The notes: generated from the letters alone by a model not told the origin. A DNA stretch of 64,000 nucleotides from Pseudomonas sp. Q11 (GCF_024494355.1 NZ_JAKNQY010000017.1:72962-136961), one strand, 5' to 3'; counted from the stretch's first letter, positions 16,303 to 24,768 are shown. Numbers and translations: made by a program.

Positions 16303-18087
16303 ATGAACCTGTCTTTACGCCTGGACGATCTGCGCGACGCCTACCGCAGCGGCGAACTTACACCTCGGAATTTACTGTTGAGCCTGCGGGAAAAAGCCGC
16401 GGCGCTGAACCCGGACTACCACCTGTTCATCCACCTGCTGACGCCCGGGGAACTGGAACCCTACCTCGCCGCGCTGGAGGGTCAGGACCTGGAAAGCCTG
16501 CCGTTGTATGGCGTGCCGTTCGCGATCAAGGACAACATCGACCTGGCTGGCATTCCCACCACGGCCGCCTGCCCGGCGTTCAGCTACGTGCCGCAACGTT
16601 CGGCCACCCTTGTCGAGCAGCTACTGGCCCTGGGCGCGATTCCCCTGGGCAAGACCAATCTCGACCAGTTCGCCACCGGGCTCAACGGCACCCGCTCGCC
16701 TTACGGTGCCTGTCGCAACAGCGTGCTGCCCGACTATCCGGCCGGCGGTTCAAGCGCCGGCTCGTCGCTGGCGGTGGCCCTGGGTGTAGCAAGTTTTGCC
16801 CTGGGCACCGACACCGCAGGTTCGGGTCGGGTGCCGGCGGCGCTGAACAATCTGCTGGGATTGAAGGCCACCAAGGGATTGATCTCCACGGCGGGTGTGG
16901 TGCCGGCCTGTCGCACCCTGGACTGCGTCACGACCTTTACCGCAACGGCGCGGGAAGCCAGCCAATTACTGGCGCTGACCGCCCGCCTCGACCCTCGTGA
17001 TGAGTACAGCCGCCGCAACCCGCTGTGGAACGACGGCTCAGCGTTCGGCGCGCCGCGAAGCTTTCGCTTCGGCGTGCCTCGTGGGCAAGACCTGGCTTTT
17101 TTCGGCTGCAACGAAGGTCCACGACTGTTTCAAGAAGCCATTGAGCGACTCAAGGGCCTGGGCGGTGAAGCAGTGGAACTGGACCTGTCTCCGTTTCTGG
17201 AAGCCGCCCGGCTACTGTATGAAGGGCCGTGGGTGGCCGAGCGCTACAGTGTTGCCGGGGAGCTGACGGAGCGCGAGCCCGACGCCGTACTGCCGGTTAT
17301 CCGCGCCGTATTGGCGAAAGCGCCTACCGTGGATGGCGTACAAACCTTCCGTGCCCAGTACCGTTTGCAAGCGCTCAAAGCCCAGTGCGACCGCGTCATG
17401 GAAACGCTCGATTGCGTCCTCACCCCGACCATCGGTCGCCCGGTGACTCTCGCCGAACTGGTCGCCGAACCGGTGCTGCGCAACTCGGAGCTGGGTTACT
17501 ACACCAACTTCATGAACCTGCTGGACTACGCTGCCGTCGCTGTTCCCAGCGCATTCATGACCAACGGCTTGCCCTGGGGCGTGACGCTGTTCGGTCGGGC
17601 CTTCACCGATCAATACCTGTTAAGCGTCGCCGATGCCTTGCAGCGTCAGCAAGACCCGGCCGTGCCAGCGCCCGCCAACCCGGCTCGCCATGACCGGGCG
17701 CGGCTGGTGGTGTGCGGGGCGCATCTGGACGGATTGGCGCTGAACTGGCAGCTCAAGCAACGCGGTGCCCGTCTGATCGAGGCCACCCACAGCTCAGCCG
17801 ATTACCGTCTCTACGCCCTGGCCGGCGGCCCGCCTCTGCGCCCCGGCATGCTTCGGGTCAGTGAAGGCGGCGTGGCCATCGAGGTGGAGGTTTGGGAATT
17901 GCCGAGCAGCGAACTCGGCTCGTTCCTCACCGGCATCCCCGCGCCGCTTGGGCTGGGCAAGGTACAACTGGCCGATGGCCGCTGGGAAAGCGGATTCATT
18001 TGTGAGCCGTATGGTTTGGCAGGCGCGCAGGACATCAGTCATTTGGGCGGATGGCGGGCCTATTTACAGGGTCTGAAACCGCTGTGA
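16303..18087 (+). CDS. atzF: Allophanate hydrolase
   Basis: Cleaves allophanate to two ammonia and two CO2, the last step of the guanidine/urea carboxylase pathway. The 594-aa product has an amidase-signature domain (residues 1-about 440) with the Ser-cisSer-Lys triad at Lys76 (FAIKDNID), Ser150 (PAGGSSAGSS) and Ser174 (GTDTAGSGR). The spacing (74 and 24) is the same as I recall for AtzF of the atrazine pathway. The C-terminal domain (about 465-594) is the allophanate-hydrolase-specific decarboxylating part. The ATG at 16303 follows an AAAGGA site, 22 bases after the carboxylase stop. Confidence 0.95.
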   Translation: MNLSLRLDDLRDAYRSGELTPRNLLLSLREKAAALNPDYHLFIHLLTPGELEPYLAALEGQDLESLPLYGVPFAIKDNIDLAGIPTTAACPAFSYVPQRSATLVEQLLALGAIPLGKTNLDQFATGLNGTRSPYGACRNSVLPDYPAGGSSAGSSLAVALGVASFALGTDTAGSGRVPAALNNLLGLKATKGLISTAGVVPACRTLDCVTTFTATAREASQLLALTARLDPRDEYSRRNPLWNDGSAFGAPRSFRFGVPRGQDLAFFGCNEGPRLFQEAIERLKGLGGEAVELDLSPFLEAARLLYEGPWVAERYSVAGELTEREPDAVLPVIRAVLAKAPTVDGVQTFRAQYRLQALKAQCDRVMETLDCVLTPTIGRPVTLAELVAEPVLRNSELGYYTNFMNLLDYAAVAVPSAFMTNGLPWGVTLFGRAFTDQYLLSVADALQRQQDPAVPAPANPARHDRARLVVCGAHLDGLALNWQLKQRGARLIEATHSSADYRLYALAGGPPLRPGMLRVSEGGVAIEVEVWELPSSELGSFLTGIPAPLGLGKVQLADGRWESGFICEPYGLAGAQDISHLGGWRAYLQGLKPL

Positions 18088-18090
18088 TTT

Positions 18091-18195
18091 TGTGGCGAGG
18101 GAGCTTGCTCCCGCTTGGCTGCGAAGCAGACGCTTTTGCGGCCGCTGCACAGCCCAGCGGGGCGGTGCGACGTTTCGCTAAATCCCCTCGCCACA
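18091..18195. repeat. REP palindrome pair, tgtggcgaggg subtype
   Basis: Outer arms tgtggcgagg / cctcgccaca with the inner core gagcttgctcccgc, just after atzF. Same subtype as the copy within the carboxylase gene. Confidence 0.85.
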
Positions 18196-18279
18196 ATTTT
18201 TACAAACCTGCAAATCCGAGCACCTTTTCCTGCAAGGCCACTAAACTGACTTCATTGGGTCTGCGCCAAGGAAATCGCC

Positions 18280-19026
18280 ATGTCGCTCCGTTCGCCGTTG
18301 TATTCCCAGCGCAAGCCGCTCCTGCTCGTGGTGGGGCTGCTAGGTGCAGGCTTTCTGATCATTTCATTGTTGGGCTACCACGCTGCCAATACCTCGGTAC
18401 GGGACCACACGCTCAGGATGCTGTACCTGAACCTGCTGATCGGCCTGCTCGTGACGCTGGCCGTGTTGGCAATCCTTTATCAATTGATCAACAGCTATCA
18501 ACGCCGCATCGACGCCCAGAGCACCCTCGACAGCCTGACCGAACTGCCCAACCGCCGTGGCTTCGACCTGCTGGCGGTGCAGGCCCTGCACGAAGCCCAA
18601 CGTGAGCCAAAACCCCTGGCGGCGCTGCTGCTGGAGCTGGACGAGTTCAAGCGACTGGACACCACCCATGGTCATATCGCCAGCGACCAACTGTTGACCG
18701 GGTTCGCTCGCGACCTGACCGACAGCCTGCGGCATTCGGACATTGTGTGTCGCTGGAGTGGCGAGACGTTTATTGTGCTGCTCAAGGACACCGACGGTCA
18801 GAACGGTCTGAAGATTGCCGAGAAAATTCGTCAACGGATCGAACAACAGCGTTATTTCTGCAGTGGGAAAGAGCTGCGGGTCACCATCAGCATCGGCCTC
18901 ACCACCTTGCAGGACGAAGATACCTTGCACAGCCTGCTGTCGCGGACCGATCATGCGCTGCAACGCGCCCGGCAAACCGGGAACAACCGAACCTGTGTAC
19001 AGATGCCTCACTCCAGCTATGAATAA
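18280..19026 (+). CDS. Membrane GGDEF-domain protein with degenerate active site
   Basis: 248-aa protein with two N-terminal membrane helices (about residues 13-34 and 47-68) and a GGDEF domain (about 85-245). The signature reads SGETF instead of GG(D/E)EF, so the residue after the metal-binding acid is Thr and diguanylate cyclase activity is doubtful. The inhibitory I-site RHSD (RxxD) is kept at the standard distance of five residues upstream. The substrate-binding stretch LPNRRGF is present. It may act as a c-di-GMP receptor rather than an enzyme. The next gene starts inside its stop region. Confidence 0.88.
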   Translation: MSLRSPLYSQRKPLLLVVGLLGAGFLIISLLGYHAANTSVRDHTLRMLYLNLLIGLLVTLAVLAILYQLINSYQRRIDAQSTLDSLTELPNRRGFDLLAVQALHEAQREPKPLAALLLELDEFKRLDTTHGHIASDQLLTGFARDLTDSLRHSDIVCRWSGETFIVLLKDTDGQNGLKIAEKIRQRIEQQRYFCSGKELRVTISIGLTTLQDEDTLHSLLSRTDHALQRARQTGNNRTCVQMPHSSYE

Positions 19027-19237
19027 ACCTGACCGGTGCCCGGCCTGTGGCGCCAGCAACGACTGCACCCTGGCCAACCCGCGAACCGCCGACCGTGCCT
19101 GCTGGTGTTACGGCGTGAGCATCGACCCGGCCGTGCTGGAAGCATTGCCGGCCGAGCTGCGAGACCAGTCCTGCCTGTGCCCGCGCTGCGCCCAGGTCGA
19201 AGCCCAGTTGCGGGCCAAGCCGCAGCCGATCGCGTAA
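19019..19237 (+). CDS. Cysteine-rich CWC family protein
   Basis: 72-aa protein. CPACGASNDCTLAN near the start, ACWCYGV and CLCPRC later give eight Cys in the layout of the CWC family (PF14375), probably a small zinc-binding protein of unknown role. Its ATG overlaps the stop of the upstream GGDEF gene (tATGaataa), and rsuA follows after 36 bases, so the three may be co-expressed. Confidence 0.82.
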   Translation: MNKPDRCPACGASNDCTLANPRTADRACWCYGVSIDPAVLEALPAELRDQSCLCPRCAQVEAQLRAKPQPIA

Positions 19238-19273
19238 GATGCCCGCCCTCCGTTCTCTTGCCTGACCTGCCCC

Positions 19274-19966
19274 ATGCGCCTTGACCGCTTCCTCAGTAAT
19301 CTGCCGCGCTTCAATCGCCAACAGGTTCGGCTGCTATTGGTGGAACGCCGGGTGCGGATCGACGGCCAGATCGTCAGCGACCCTCACGCACAGGTGCGTG
19401 AATTCAGCCGGGTCGAAGTCGATGATCAGGTGCTGCAAGCCGGTCGCCTACCCCGGTATTTCATGCTGCACAAACCGCCCGGTTGCGTCAGCGCCACCCG
19501 CGACCCGCAGCACCCCACCGTGCTGGACCTGCTGGACGAGCCAGACAAGGACGACCTGCACATCGCCGGGCGACTGGACTTCAACACCACCGGGCTGATG
19601 CTGATCACCAATGACGGCAGTTGGTCGCGGCGCCTGACCCAACCGCAGACCAAACTGCCCAAGGTCTATTACGTCGAGACCGAACAACTCATCACCGCCG
19701 AATACGCCGTCACCTTCGCACGCGGGCTGTACTTCGCTTTCGAAAACCTCACCACCCAGCCTGCGGATTTAATACTGCTGGGGCCAAGATCGGCGCGACT
19801 GAGCATCGTTGAGGGCCGCTATCACCAGGTCAAACGTATGTTCGGCCACTTCGATAACAAGGTGCTGCGCCTGCACCGCGAACGCATGGGACCGCTGCTG
19901 CTGGACGCCGAGCTTGAGCCGGGCCAATACCGCGCCCTGAGCCCTGAAGAGATCCGCCTGATCTGA
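19274..19966 (+). CDS. rsuA: 16S rRNA pseudouridine(516) synthase RsuA
   Basis: Converts U516 of 16S rRNA to pseudouridine. The 230-aa product has an N-terminal S4-like RNA-binding domain (MRLDRFLSN.. to about residue 55) and a synthase domain with the catalytic Asp in AGRLDFNTTGL (near residue 103) and the KPPG and KVYYV motifs. Length and sequence fit RsuA better than RluB/E/F. It ends with SPEEIRLI. Confidence 0.93.
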   Translation: MRLDRFLSNLPRFNRQQVRLLLVERRVRIDGQIVSDPHAQVREFSRVEVDDQVLQAGRLPRYFMLHKPPGCVSATRDPQHPTVLDLLDEPDKDDLHIAGRLDFNTTGLMLITNDGSWSRRLTQPQTKLPKVYYVETEQLITAEYAVTFARGLYFAFENLTTQPADLILLGPRSARLSIVEGRYHQVKRMFGHFDNKVLRLHRERMGPLLLDAELEPGQYRALSPEEIRLI

Positions 19967-20275
19967 TCCCATGACCGCTCGGCAGAAGTGTCGGGCAATT
20001 TCCAAACAACACTTGCGCGACGGCCGGTCCACTGCTTGAATCAAACCGTCGGCCGAAATGTGACCGATGAGTCACCACATACTTCCAAGAAACTTTTTGC
20101 CGGCCGGAGCCTCCTCGGGTTCCTTCTTAACTCCGGCAAACTGCCCGCCATAACAACACCCGTCGACCGGCTTTCGTGGATCGACATGGGCCTTATCTTT
20201 CAGGCGTATGCCTACCTGTCACATTGCTCGTGCAATCTCATTGCGCGCATACCCGCTTGCCAGGAGTCTTATGAC

Positions 20276-21160
20276 ATGAGGCCAGAAATCGCTGTGCTGG
20301 ATATACAGGGTCAGTATCGGGTTTACACGGAGTTCTATCGCGCAGACGCCGCGCAAAAGACCATTATCCTGGTCAACGGCTCGATGGCCACCACTGCGTC
20401 GTTTGCACAGACCGCCAAAAACCTCTACCCGCAATTCAACGTCGTGCTGTACGACCAACCCTATGCGGGCAAGTCCAAGCCCCACAATCGCCACGAAAAA
20501 ATGCTGACCAAAGAGATCGAAGGCCAGATTCTCCTGGAGTTGATCGATCACTTCGCCGCCGAGCATGTGCTGTCTTTTTCCTGGGGCGGCGCCGCCACCC
20601 TCACTGCCTTGGCCCAGCGCCCACGGCGCATCGAAAAAGCCGTGATCAGCTCGTTCTCCCCAGTGCTCAATGCACCGATGCGCGATTATCTGGAGCGCGG
20701 CGTGGATTACCTGGGCAGCCTGGACGGCGATCGCGTGGGACACCTGGTCAACAGCACCATCGGCAAACACTTGCCGCCGCTGTTCAAGCGTTTCAACTAT
20801 CGCCACGTCAGCAGCCTGGCCGAGCATGAATACGGACAGATGCATTTCCACATCAGCGATGTGCTCCACAGCGACCGGATGTGTTACGTCAACGCGGCGA
20901 AAAAAATCAACGTGCCGGTGCTGTTCCTGAACGGCGAATGGGACGAATACACCTCCGCCACCGACGCCAAGGTTTTCGCCGACCACGTGCAACACAGCAC
21001 CTTCAGCACGCTGCAAGCCACCGGGCATTTCCTGGACATGGAACACAAAGCCGCCTGCCGCGACAGCCGCGACGCCCTGCTGGGTTTCCTCAAGTCGACC
21101 CATCAAGAAAGTCGACCGCGCTACAACTACGTGCAGGACTACCATGCCCTGGCTATGTGA
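20276..21160 (+). CDS. phaG: PhaG, (R)-3-hydroxyacyl-ACP:CoA transacylase / thioesterase
   Basis: Links fatty-acid synthesis to medium-chain polyhydroxyalkanoate by releasing 3-hydroxyacyl groups from ACP. The 294-aa alpha/beta-hydrolase begins MRPEIAVLDIQGQYRVYTEF, the characteristic PhaG N-terminus. Nucleophile Ser in SFSWGGA (near residue 102), catalytic Asp in GEWDEYT, His in ATGHFLDME. The ATG at 20276 follows CAGGAG; the open frame extends upstream to 19988 but that part is unlike the family. Close kin include RhlA, but the N-terminus decides for PhaG. Confidence 0.93.
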   Translation: MRPEIAVLDIQGQYRVYTEFYRADAAQKTIILVNGSMATTASFAQTAKNLYPQFNVVLYDQPYAGKSKPHNRHEKMLTKEIEGQILLELIDHFAAEHVLSFSWGGAATLTALAQRPRRIEKAVISSFSPVLNAPMRDYLERGVDYLGSLDGDRVGHLVNSTIGKHLPPLFKRFNYRHVSSLAEHEYGQMHFHISDVLHSDRMCYVNAAKKINVPVLFLNGEWDEYTSATDAKVFADHVQHSTFSTLQATGHFLDMEHKAACRDSRDALLGFLKSTHQESRPRYNYVQDYHALAM

Positions 21161-21170
21161 AACCGAGTCC

Positions 21171-21219
21171 TCGCGAGCAAGCCCCGCCCTGCCCCGACAG
21201 ACACGGGGCTTGCCCGCGA
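21171..21219. repeat. REP-like imperfect palindrome
   Basis: tcgcgagcaagccccg and cggggcttgcccgcga face each other across 17 bases, just after phaG. It could also act as a transcription stop. Confidence 0.7.
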
Positions 21220-21322
21220 ACGACCGCTCTGGTTTGAGGCTTGCGTAGACGCGTCATCTCTGCGCCCGTAAAGAAAAACTTCAAATCCGCGCCCACATCT
21301 GGTACAAAGTCAGCCGCTCTGA

Positions 21323-21396
21323 GCGGGTGTCGTATAATGGCATTACTCCAGCTTCCCAAGCTGATAACGAGGGTTCGATTCCCTTCACCCGCTCCA
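21323..21396 (+). tRNA. tRNA-Gly (anticodon CCC)
   Basis: 74 bases including the encoded CCA. Acceptor arms GCGGGTG / CACCCGC with discriminator T, anticodon loop TTCCCAA (CCC), and T-arm GAGGGTTCGATTCCCTT. Followed by a strong terminator. Confidence 0.96.
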
Positions 21397-21440
21397 ATCG
21401 AATTCTGGTCTCACGCCGTGTGGTTTTGGCGGGGGATATG

Positions 21441-21472
21441 AAAAAAACCGGCTCTTGGTGGCCGGTTTTTTT
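21441..21472 (+). terminator. Rho-independent terminator after tRNA-Gly
   Basis: AAAAAAACCGGC-tcttggt-GCCGGTTTTTTT, 45 bases downstream of the tRNA. Confidence 0.88.
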
Positions 21473-21605
21473 ATGGCTGATGTTTGGGGAAGTGTGAGGT
21501 GATCTTCGAGCGTAGGTAGATGGCTCCCCGTGTCCGGCCAAAATAAATACGTCGCCATTTCCACGCCCATTTCCAATGAGATCTGGCTTCCTGCCGCAGC
21601 CTGTC

Positions 21606-21938
21606 TCAGGCGTGCACCTCACGATCAAGTACATCAGCCACCCATTGGTTGATGCTTTTGTGGGCAAGCTGAGCTTTTACGGCGACTGTGGCATGGAGCG
21701 CGGGGGCGAGGCGCAGACTGAGATTGCCAGAATAGGGCTTCTGCGGTGCTCGCCCCAGTTTGGCACACGTCTCCAGATAATCAGTTACCGCCTCCTCAAA
21801 CGCCGCTCGAAGCTCGGTGACAGATTCGCCGTGAAACCCGACGACATCCTTAATACCAGCGATGTGGCCTACAAAGAGGCCGTCCTCATCGCTGTAGTCA
21901 ATTCGGGCAGCGTAGCCTTGATAATTCATAACGTTCAC
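21606..21938 (-). CDS. hicB: HicB-family antitoxin (system 1)
   Basis: Antitoxin of a type II HicAB pair. The 110-aa product has the partial RNase-H-like HicB fold (YQGYAARIDYSDEDGLFVGHIAGI, near residue 5) and a C-terminal ribbon-helix-helix DNA-binding segment (SLRLAPALHATVAVKAQL to the end). The start is GTG at 21938, supported by AGGAG 7 bases upstream and by GTGA overlap with the hicA stop; an ATG at 21929 is the alternative. The encoded RHH domain suggests it binds the palindrome before hicA. Confidence 0.88.
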   Translation of the reverse strand: MNVMNYQGYAARIDYSDEDGLFVGHIAGIKDVVGFHGESVTELRAAFEEAVTDYLETCAKLGRAPQKPYSGNLSLRLAPALHATVAVKAQLAHKSINQWVADVLDREVHA

Positions 21939-22189
21939 GGGGTAACTCCTGCTTGTTCAAGGAAGGCCCGAGCATCACGTACCTGGTAGGGCTTTGCTTC
22001 TTTGTCCGGATGGGGCCGGTGGAACGTTGCGACCACACCGTTCAATTCGAAACGTACACGCGACCCGCTACCTTCGATGGTCTTGGCACCCGCTGCGCCA
22101 AGCAGTGACTCGATACGAGCCCATTCCAGTATGTAAGGTGTCGGCCTAGAAAATATGGCGCTGAGTGTGCTGAGCTGCTTATTGTTCAT
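21935..22189 (-). CDS. hicA: HicA-like toxin (system 1)
   Basis: 84-aa protein with the HicA double-stranded RNA-binding-like fold: the GSGSRVRFELNG strand region and catalytic-type His in ATFHRPHPDKEAKPYQV (near residue 55). HicA toxins cleave mRNA. The ATG at 22189 lies immediately behind an operator-like palindrome and has no clear Shine-Dalgarno site; a TTG 21 bases earlier is the alternative start. Overlaps hicB. Confidence 0.86.
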   Translation of the reverse strand: MNNKQLSTLSAIFSRPTPYILEWARIESLLGAAGAKTIEGSGSRVRFELNGVVATFHRPHPDKEAKPYQVRDARAFLEQAGVTP

Positions 22190-22208
22190 GGTATTACACC
22201 GTGATACC
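22190..22208. promoter_or_regulatory. Palindromic operator candidate for hicAB system 1
   Basis: GGTATTACACCGTGATACC is an inverted repeat (7 of 8 bases per arm) touching the hicA start codon, the place where HicB autorepression is expected. Confidence 0.55.
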
Positions 22209-22330
22209 AAAAAAAAGATCTATCATCTGCGCCTGACGTCGCCTACGTACGAGCAGCACCGATTAATAAAGTCAAAATGCGGACATGGTCATCCTTTCGG
22301 TTTTAACCTGCCCTCCCCCTTCAGTGGCAC

Positions 22331-22452
22331 TTTCTGCGAAACCGGCAATTTTTCGGAAGCCAATCGCTTATCACCAATCGTGCAGTCCGTTCTGCCGGGC
22401 ACTATTTCCTATCCGCCCAGCTGTGGATAGCGGGTAGTTCCCGCTTCGTTTG
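22331..22452. repeat. 122-base diverged direct repeat, copy 1
   Basis: Similar throughout to 25006-25127: both run from tttctgcgaa(a/g)ccggc through ccaatcgtgcagtccgt and actatttcctat to a hairpin gcgggt(a/g)g(t/c)tcccgc. The pair brackets a segment of about 2.7 kb. Confidence 0.75.
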
Positions 22453-22618
22453 ATAGTGGACTCAGAACCCCCGTCTTTTCGACGAGCGAACAGGGCGCTC
22501 CGCCCGATGTTTGATGGCGCTGTGCTGTACGCCGGGCCCCAAGGCTTTCTGGCGATGCCCAGTTCTCCGGTCTACTCCGGAGTGCAGTGGCCATCTTCTT
22601 AGCAACCCGGCTACCTAT

Positions 22619-22689
22619 GGTGGCTGTGCGAGTGTTCAGCCGACTGCGTCGATTAGCAACCTCTATGCCAGTAACATCGCACAGCTACC
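22619..22689. repeat. Diverged copy of the DUF6124 leader hairpin, without an intact gene
   Basis: GGTGGCTGTGCGA (22619-22631) pairs with TCGCACAGCTACC (22677-22689), the same outer stem as the element at 23200. No DUF6124 gene follows. The wider gap 22209-23327 holds this, the direct repeat copy, the second hairpin and no convincing gene. Confidence 0.55.
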
Positions 22690-23109
22690 TCCCCGCGCAA
22701 AGCATCATTCAATGCCCATCAAGGGAAGTCGAAAGCGGCAGCCAGTCGCCCAAGTGAAAATCCACTTCCCGCCTCAAATCTCACCCAGGAAACGCGTCAC
22801 TGCCGTGAGCAAATCTCGGTAAGTCCTTCAAACCTTCCGCCTGGTGTTATCTGCGGCATGATCTTGTTTAAGAATCGATGAGCCTGCAACTTCGCGTAAA
22901 GCACAGTGCTTGCAGTAATACCGACCCAAGATGAGAACGAAGAAAACCCGACCTGTTTAATTATCGTAAACATATCCAGCGAAGACACGTTTAAATACAT
23001 TCCACGTTACGCCCTAGAGGCTACGAGACCTTGCGTCCTTACTTACGTGTGCGTCAGAATCCGCCGGCTTGTGCGCTTTGCCCCCGGCCTCTATCGTTTA
23101 CCTGCCACT

Positions 23110-23327
23110 GCCCATCAGTGGTCGGGTTTAGTAGCCCGGACGGTGTTAGTAAGGTGCATAAGTACCATTCAGTCAGGGCATTATATGCCTGCACTTGATG
23201 GTGGTTGTGCGCAGGGCGCCCTTGGGCGCGCCGGGTTTACTAATTCCACCGGTCTACTAACCTGCGCACAGCCGCCACCCTTCTTTTAGTAGAGAACGGT
23301 TGCGGCCCCAACTCTGGAATTAGACAT
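23110..23327 (+). promoter_or_regulatory. Structured leader of the DUF6124 gene
   Basis: A long stem is formed by GGTGGTTGTGCGCAGG (23200-23215) and CCTGCGCACAGCCGCCACC (23261-23279). Inside it lie a GGCGCCC/GGGCGC hairpin and a CCGGgtttactaa..CCGG segment. Upstream, TTTAGTAGCC and GTTAGTAAGG resemble the inner TTTACTAA and CTACTAACC in complementary form. I recall near-identical sequence before other DUF6124 genes in P. fluorescens genomes, but cannot verify it here. Confidence 0.6.
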
Positions 23328-23690
23328 ATGTTCAAGGTTACTCCCAACCCCCCAGATATTGATTCGGTACTCTACGGCGACTCTCTCGACCCTGAAAAGT
23401 TGAAAGAGGTGGCAGACCGCGCGCTCAAGCACTACCTGAACCCCGGGGCAACGAAAACGCAGATACAGCCCCGCAAGCCCAGCACGATCTTCACCATCGA
23501 CGCAGCGGTGGATGACGAAACGTTGCTCGTTGAGGCGTGTGAATCCCTGGCATCCGCCAGCGTGATGGTCAGCGACCTCACCGACTTGACGGACGGCCCA
23601 AGGCGCCAAACGATGCTGGTGCTGCAACGGGTCATCATGTTGGGTGAGTTAGCGGTCAATCGAGTACTGGATAACCACAAGCCTGGCTAG
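23328..23690 (+). CDS. DUF6124 family protein
   Basis: 120-aa soluble protein of a Pseudomonas-specific family. It opens MFKVTPNPPDID, followed by DPEKLKEVADRALKHYLNP (near residue 22), a short strand FTIDAAVDDETLL, and a C-terminal helical part LVEACESLASASVMVSDL..VMLGELAVNRVLD. The function is unknown. It is preceded by a large hairpin leader. A paralogue with the same helix-strand-helix order lies at 63244-63597 in this window. The ATG follows a poor ribosome site within ..ggaattagacat. Confidence 0.8.
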   Translation: MFKVTPNPPDIDSVLYGDSLDPEKLKEVADRALKHYLNPGATKTQIQPRKPSTIFTIDAAVDDETLLVEACESLASASVMVSDLTDLTDGPRRQTMLVLQRVIMLGELAVNRVLDNHKPG

Positions 23691-23736
23691 TCGCCAGGTA
23701 GTGTTGTGGGGGCGCTTGCGCCCCCACAACTGCCAT

Positions 23737-24183
23737 TCAGTCCAATAACGAAGCCTGTTTGAGCAGTTCGAAAAGTCCTTCAGGGACTAGCGTAGACGTA
23801 GCGGCGAAGCTGGAACCCTGGCACCACGTGGCTTTGAACGAAGCACCGTTGCTTTCACGACCGTCTAACCAAGATCGCTCATAGACGTCTACATCATCAA
23901 ACCTTGCATCGTAGACCTGAACGATTTCATGTCCTGGCTTGCCTGCGTAGGTGAAAATGCTTTCCAACGTGCCAATCAATCGAACATCGCTGATCGAAAG
24001 AGCCAGTTCTTCCTGCACTTCACGGACGATGGCATCGATACCTCGTTCGCCGAACTCAATGCCGCCGCCAATAGGTCGAAAAAGGGTTCGCTGTTCAACG
24101 GCGTCATAGAATTGGTTAACCAGTATTTTTCCGTGATGATGAAAGATACAGAGCGCGAGGGCACGAATGCGTGGTTCTGACAT
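23737..24183 (-). CDS. Nudix hydrolase
   Basis: 148-aa protein with the Nudix box GGIEFGERGIDAIVREVQEELAL (about residues 39-61): the metal-binding REVQEE core is intact, while the usual Gly after EE is replaced by Ala. Hydrolyses an unidentified nucleoside diphosphate-X substrate. Start at 24183 (MSEPRIRALALCIF) with an AGGGAA site upstream; the frame stays open to 24300. It stands alone; the 267 bases upstream contain nothing I recognise. Confidence 0.85.
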   Translation of the reverse strand: MSEPRIRALALCIFHHHGKILVNQFYDAVEQRTLFRPIGGGIEFGERGIDAIVREVQEELALSISDVRLIGTLESIFTYAGKPGHEIVQVYDARFDDVDVYERSWLDGRESNGASFKATWCQGSSFAATSTLVPEGLFELLKQASLLD

Positions 24184-24450
24184 GAGTAAAATTCCCTTTT
24201 GACTTGATGAACTGACGGCACTGGATTCCCCCAACGTGAGGCATGAAATCCAGTAGCGATCAGATCGCGGATCCACAATACTCAATGTGCGAACAGACAT
24301 TCCAAGCGGAGCCTGGCTGCCAATTATGCGGCCTTGTACAGCTGCGTCGCCAGTACAAGGCGGTGGGAACGAAGGACACTGCGATCGGCAAGCGTGCAGA
24401 CCAATCCGAATTGGGCTGGGCCGAAAACAAGGTATCTGAGCGATAGAGAA

Positions 24451-24636
24451 TCAAACATGCTTTGCGACAAAAGCGACGACGGCAAACAGGGTCAGAGCGA
24501 ACGCTGCACCGATGCTGAACGGCAACAACGTAACGCGCATTGTGGTCGGGGTCGGGCGCCTCATCTCTTCAGCTAACGCCTCTACCTCTTGATGCAATTG
24601 CTCGATGCTTGCTTGATAACTACGATGCGTAGGCAT
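24451..24636 (-). CDS. Small membrane protein, hypothetical
   Basis: 61-aa protein with an amphipathic, Glu-rich N-terminal helix (ASIEQLHQEVEALAEEMRR) and one C-terminal membrane helix (LLPFSIGAAFALTLFAVVAFVA). A GGGAGG site lies 10 bases before the ATG, which supports translation. Function unknown; the layout matches the next small protein. Confidence 0.6.
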   Translation of the reverse strand: MPTHRSYQASIEQLHQEVEALAEEMRRPTPTTMRVTLLPFSIGAAFALTLFAVVAFVAKHV

Positions 24637-24768
24637 GTCTCATTTTCCTCCCAGGCCGCGGGCCGTGCTGAGTCTGTGAACCATCTCGAGCAAGGTGAGC
24701 CGTGTGTTTGTAAAGCTCAAGTACCAGTAATGTAGGGCGGGGATTGGCGCATTGTGGCGAACCAGCGC

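Noticed and set aside
19988..20275. N-terminal extension of phaG
   Set aside because: The PhaG family start MRPEIAVLDIQG with CAGGAG defines the gene at 20276; the upstream frame is chance.
22511..22822. 103-codon plus-strand frame
   Set aside because: Runs through the diverged hairpin element and has no ribosome site or family signal.
22797..23000. 67-codon minus-strand frame
   Set aside because: No ribosome site and no recognisable pattern; lies in the repeat-filled gap.
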